Shown: in pieces, positions 62,512 to 64,000 of the stretch
Layout of the letters: each line of letters begins with the position of its first letter
How positions within the stretch are numbered: position 1 is the stretch's first letter
Source of the DNA: Pontibacter sp. SGAir0037
GTDB taxonomy: Bacteria > Bacteroidota > Bacteroidia > Cytophagales > Hymenobacteraceae
Reading direction: 5' to 3'
Assembly (NCBI RefSeq): GCF_005491705.1
Contig: NZ_CP028092.1
Span: 992,001-1,056,000 of the forward strand
Length of the DNA stretch: 64,000 nt
Notes under the pieces: model-generated
What the model was told of the DNA's origin: nothing
The model's database searches: none
The model's input: the letters and a program-made list of their open reading frames with translations, nothing else
Translations under genes and position numbers: made by a program

Positions 62512-64000
62512 TTACAACCCAAACCCAATCCCCTCCAAATTCTCCCGAATCCGCTTCTCCAGCAGGGCACTTTCCTCAAACTGGGCGGCCAGTTCGGTGG
62601 TCAGCAGCTTCATCTTCTCTTCAAACGGAACGCCGTCGTCCTCCTCAGCTTCGGAGCCCACGTAGCGGCCCGGCGAGAGCACGTAATTGTTGGCGGCCAC
62701 TTCGGCTAAAGTAGCGGCCTTGCAGAAGCCTCCGGTGTCGGAGTAGCTACCGCCGATGTTGCGCCAGGTATGGTAGGTGTCGGCAATACGGGCCACGTCG
62801 GCATCTTCGAACACGCGCAGGCGGCGGCTGGCCATGGTACCCAATTTGCGGGCATCTATAAAGAGAATCTCGTTTTTGCGCTCGCGGTGCTCGCCGTCGC
62901 GGCCGTCGCGGTTCTTGCTCAATATAAAGATACAGGCCGGTATGCCGGTGGTCAGGAACAGCTTGTCGGGCATCTGCACAATGCAGTCTACCATGCCTTG
63001 CTGTATCATGTGCTCGCGCACGTTCTTTTCACCGGCGCTTCCGGTGGTCATGGCGCCGTTGGCCATCACCACGCCCGCCGTGCCGCGCTCCGAGAGGTGG
63101 TGCCACAGCGTCTGAAACCACATGTAATTGGCGTTACCGGGGGTGGTAAAGGTATCTTTGGCCCCGAAGAGGCGCGGGTCGTTATCGGGCAGCAGCTCAG
63201 GGTGCCAGTTACTGATGTTGAACGGCGGGTTCATGAGGGCGTAGTCGGCCTTCAGGTCGGGGAAGCGGTCCTGCAGCAGCGAGTCGCCCAGCTTCACGTC
63301 GAAGGAGAGGTTGCGCAGCAGCAGGTTCATTTTGCAGAGGCGCAGCGTGCCTTCGTAGCGCTCCTGCCCGTAAATGGAAATGTCGTTTTTGTCGCCGCCG
63401 TGCGCCTGCAGAAACTTGAGGCTCTGCACAAACATACCACCCGAGCCGCAGGCCAGGTCCATGATGCGGCCCTTGAGTGGCTCCAGCATTTCCACGAGCA
63501 AACGCACCACAGAGCCCGGCGTAAAGAACTGCCCCGCACCGGAGCCTTCGGCCATGGCAAACTTGCCGATGTAGTACTCATACACGCGGCCGTAGATGTC
63601 GGATTCGGGGTTGTTGATCTCGGAAAACTTCTCTTTGGAGAACAGGTTGATGAGCCCGGCCACCTGCGTAGGGGAGAGCTGGCTCTTCACGAAGATCGGC
63701 TCCAGCACGCCTTTGTAGTCGGGGTTGCGCTTGCTTAGAATCTCGTCGATCAGCACAAAAGCCTGGTCCACCTTCACCTTGATGTCGTCCTGCTCGGCAT
63801 TCTCGCGCAGGTAAGCCCAGGTAGCTTCGCGGGGCAGGCGATACACGTTCTTTACCTGGTACTCCAGCTCGTCTTCCAGTACCTCCGTTTGGTCCTGTGC
63901 TTCCAGGCTATAGTAGTCGCTCTGCGGGTCGAAAAAGGAAAGCTGCAGCTCCTGCTTGCGCACTTCGTAGCGCTCTGCCAGATGCTTTAAGAACAGCAGT
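62512..64000 (-). CDS. hsdM: Type I DNA methyltransferase HsdM (partial)
   Basis: 496 or more codons; the gene continues past the right edge (upstream residues read LLFLKHLAERYEVRKQ). N6-adenine methyltransferase motifs: GQFFTPGSVVRLLVEML, SAM-binding DLACGSGGMF and catalytic NPPF in ALMNPPFNIS. With HsdS it would methylate adenines and guide HsdR, but no hsdS is found between it and the hsdR remnant. Any specificity subunit must lie outside the window or be lost. The YhcG-type gene follows after about 45 bases. Confidence 0.93.
   Translation of the reverse strand, partial: LLFLKHLAERYEVRKQELQLSFFDPQSDYYSLEAQDQTEVLEDELEYQVKNVYRLPREATWAYLRENAEQDDIKVKVDQAFVLIDEILSKRNPDYKGVLEPIFVKSQLSPTQVAGLINLFSKEKFSEINNPESDIYGRVYEYYIGKFAMAEGSGAGQFFTPGSVVRLLVEMLEPLKGRIMDLACGSGGMFVQSLKFLQAHGGDKNDISIYGQERYEGTLRLCKMNLLLRNLSFDVKLGDSLLQDRFPDLKADYALMNPPFNISNWHPELLPDNDPRLFGAKDTFTTPGNANYMWFQTLWHHLSERGTAGVVMANGAMTTGSAGEKNVREHMIQQGMVDCIVQMPDKLFLTTGIPACIFILSKNRDGRDGEHRERKNEILFIDARKLGTMASRRLRVFEDADVARIADTYHTWRNIGGSYSDTGGFCKAATLAEVAANNYVLSPGRYVGSEAEEDDGVPFEEKMKLLTTELAAQFEESALLEKRIRENLEGIGFGL

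Noticed and set aside
62770-63738. 322-codon plus-strand frame
   Set aside because: It is the antisense of hsdM, a GC-rich region where open antisense frames are common; hsdM has clear methyltransferase motifs.
1-64000. CRISPR arrays, tRNA or rRNA genes
   Set aside because: No regularly spaced direct repeats or tRNA/rRNA-like sequence were seen by eye; a covariance-model scan would be decisive.

Overview
The window looks like a chromosome segment of a Bacteroidota bacterium. Supporting signs are promoters of the TTG-N19/20-TAnnTTTG type, five TonB-dependent outer-membrane receptors or remnants with carboxypeptidase-like N-terminal domains, DUF4876, and a TonB-type energy transducer with a zinc-ribbon-like N terminus. 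The frequent GGTATA/TATACC words suggest Cytophagales, perhaps a Pontibacter or Hymenobacter relative, but this is a weak guess. I saw no rRNA, tRNA or CRISPR array.

Region 1 (about 2.2-36 kb) reads as a metal-starvation island, most likely for zinc. Eight copies of one 15-bp palindrome, TGCA-N7-TGCA, lie between genes, and six of them sit on or beside the -33 or -7 element of a recognisable promoter. The genes behind them are three small His/Cys secreted proteins ending in (G/P)PP, a siderophore-type receptor with an ABC-2 transporter (and a second copy of that transporter whose receptor is now a pseudogene), a COG0523 metallochaperone GTPase, a MerC-like protein divergent from a LolD/FtsX/DUF3299 operon whose permease has a His-rich loop, an alkaline phosphatase, a nonsense-mutated thioredoxin-reductase-like gene, and a six-gene operon of small protein, MATE exporter, receptor, DUF4876, DUF6850-like barrel and lipoprotein. 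A Fur-family gene at 26.4-26.8 kb is the obvious candidate regulator. The divergent MerC/LolD promoters form one 71-bp perfect palindrome.

Region 2 (36-45 kb) holds ordinary accessory genes: a secreted unknown, another TonB receptor, a lipoprotein, MarC, and an AraC/quinone-reductase/old-yellow-enzyme group.

Region 3 (45.7-54.6 kb) looks like a relic integron. The C terminus of a tyrosine recombinase is followed by small, mostly AT-rich genes, most of them separated by attC-like sites (RYYYAAC ... GTTRRRY). In several cassettes the 5' core matches the cassette's own 3' R'' box, as the integron model requires. One attC core is split by a group II intron. That intron is itself split, exactly between the last sense codon and the stop codon of its reverse transcriptase, by a second group II intron, making a twintron inside an attC site. 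An IS110-family remnant sits where the cassette orientation flips.

Region 4 (55-64 kb) is a decayed type I restriction locus used as an insertion site. It has an hsdR remnant with an internal deletion, no hsdS, and hsdM running off the right edge. Between them are a PLD pseudogene, a HEPN-type protein divergent from an XRE regulator, an internally deleted IS1182-like element with intact 19-bp ends, a coupled membrane-protein/radical-SAM pair of unknown role, and a YhcG-type nuclease flanked by a ~205-bp direct repeat of the hsdM 3' end.
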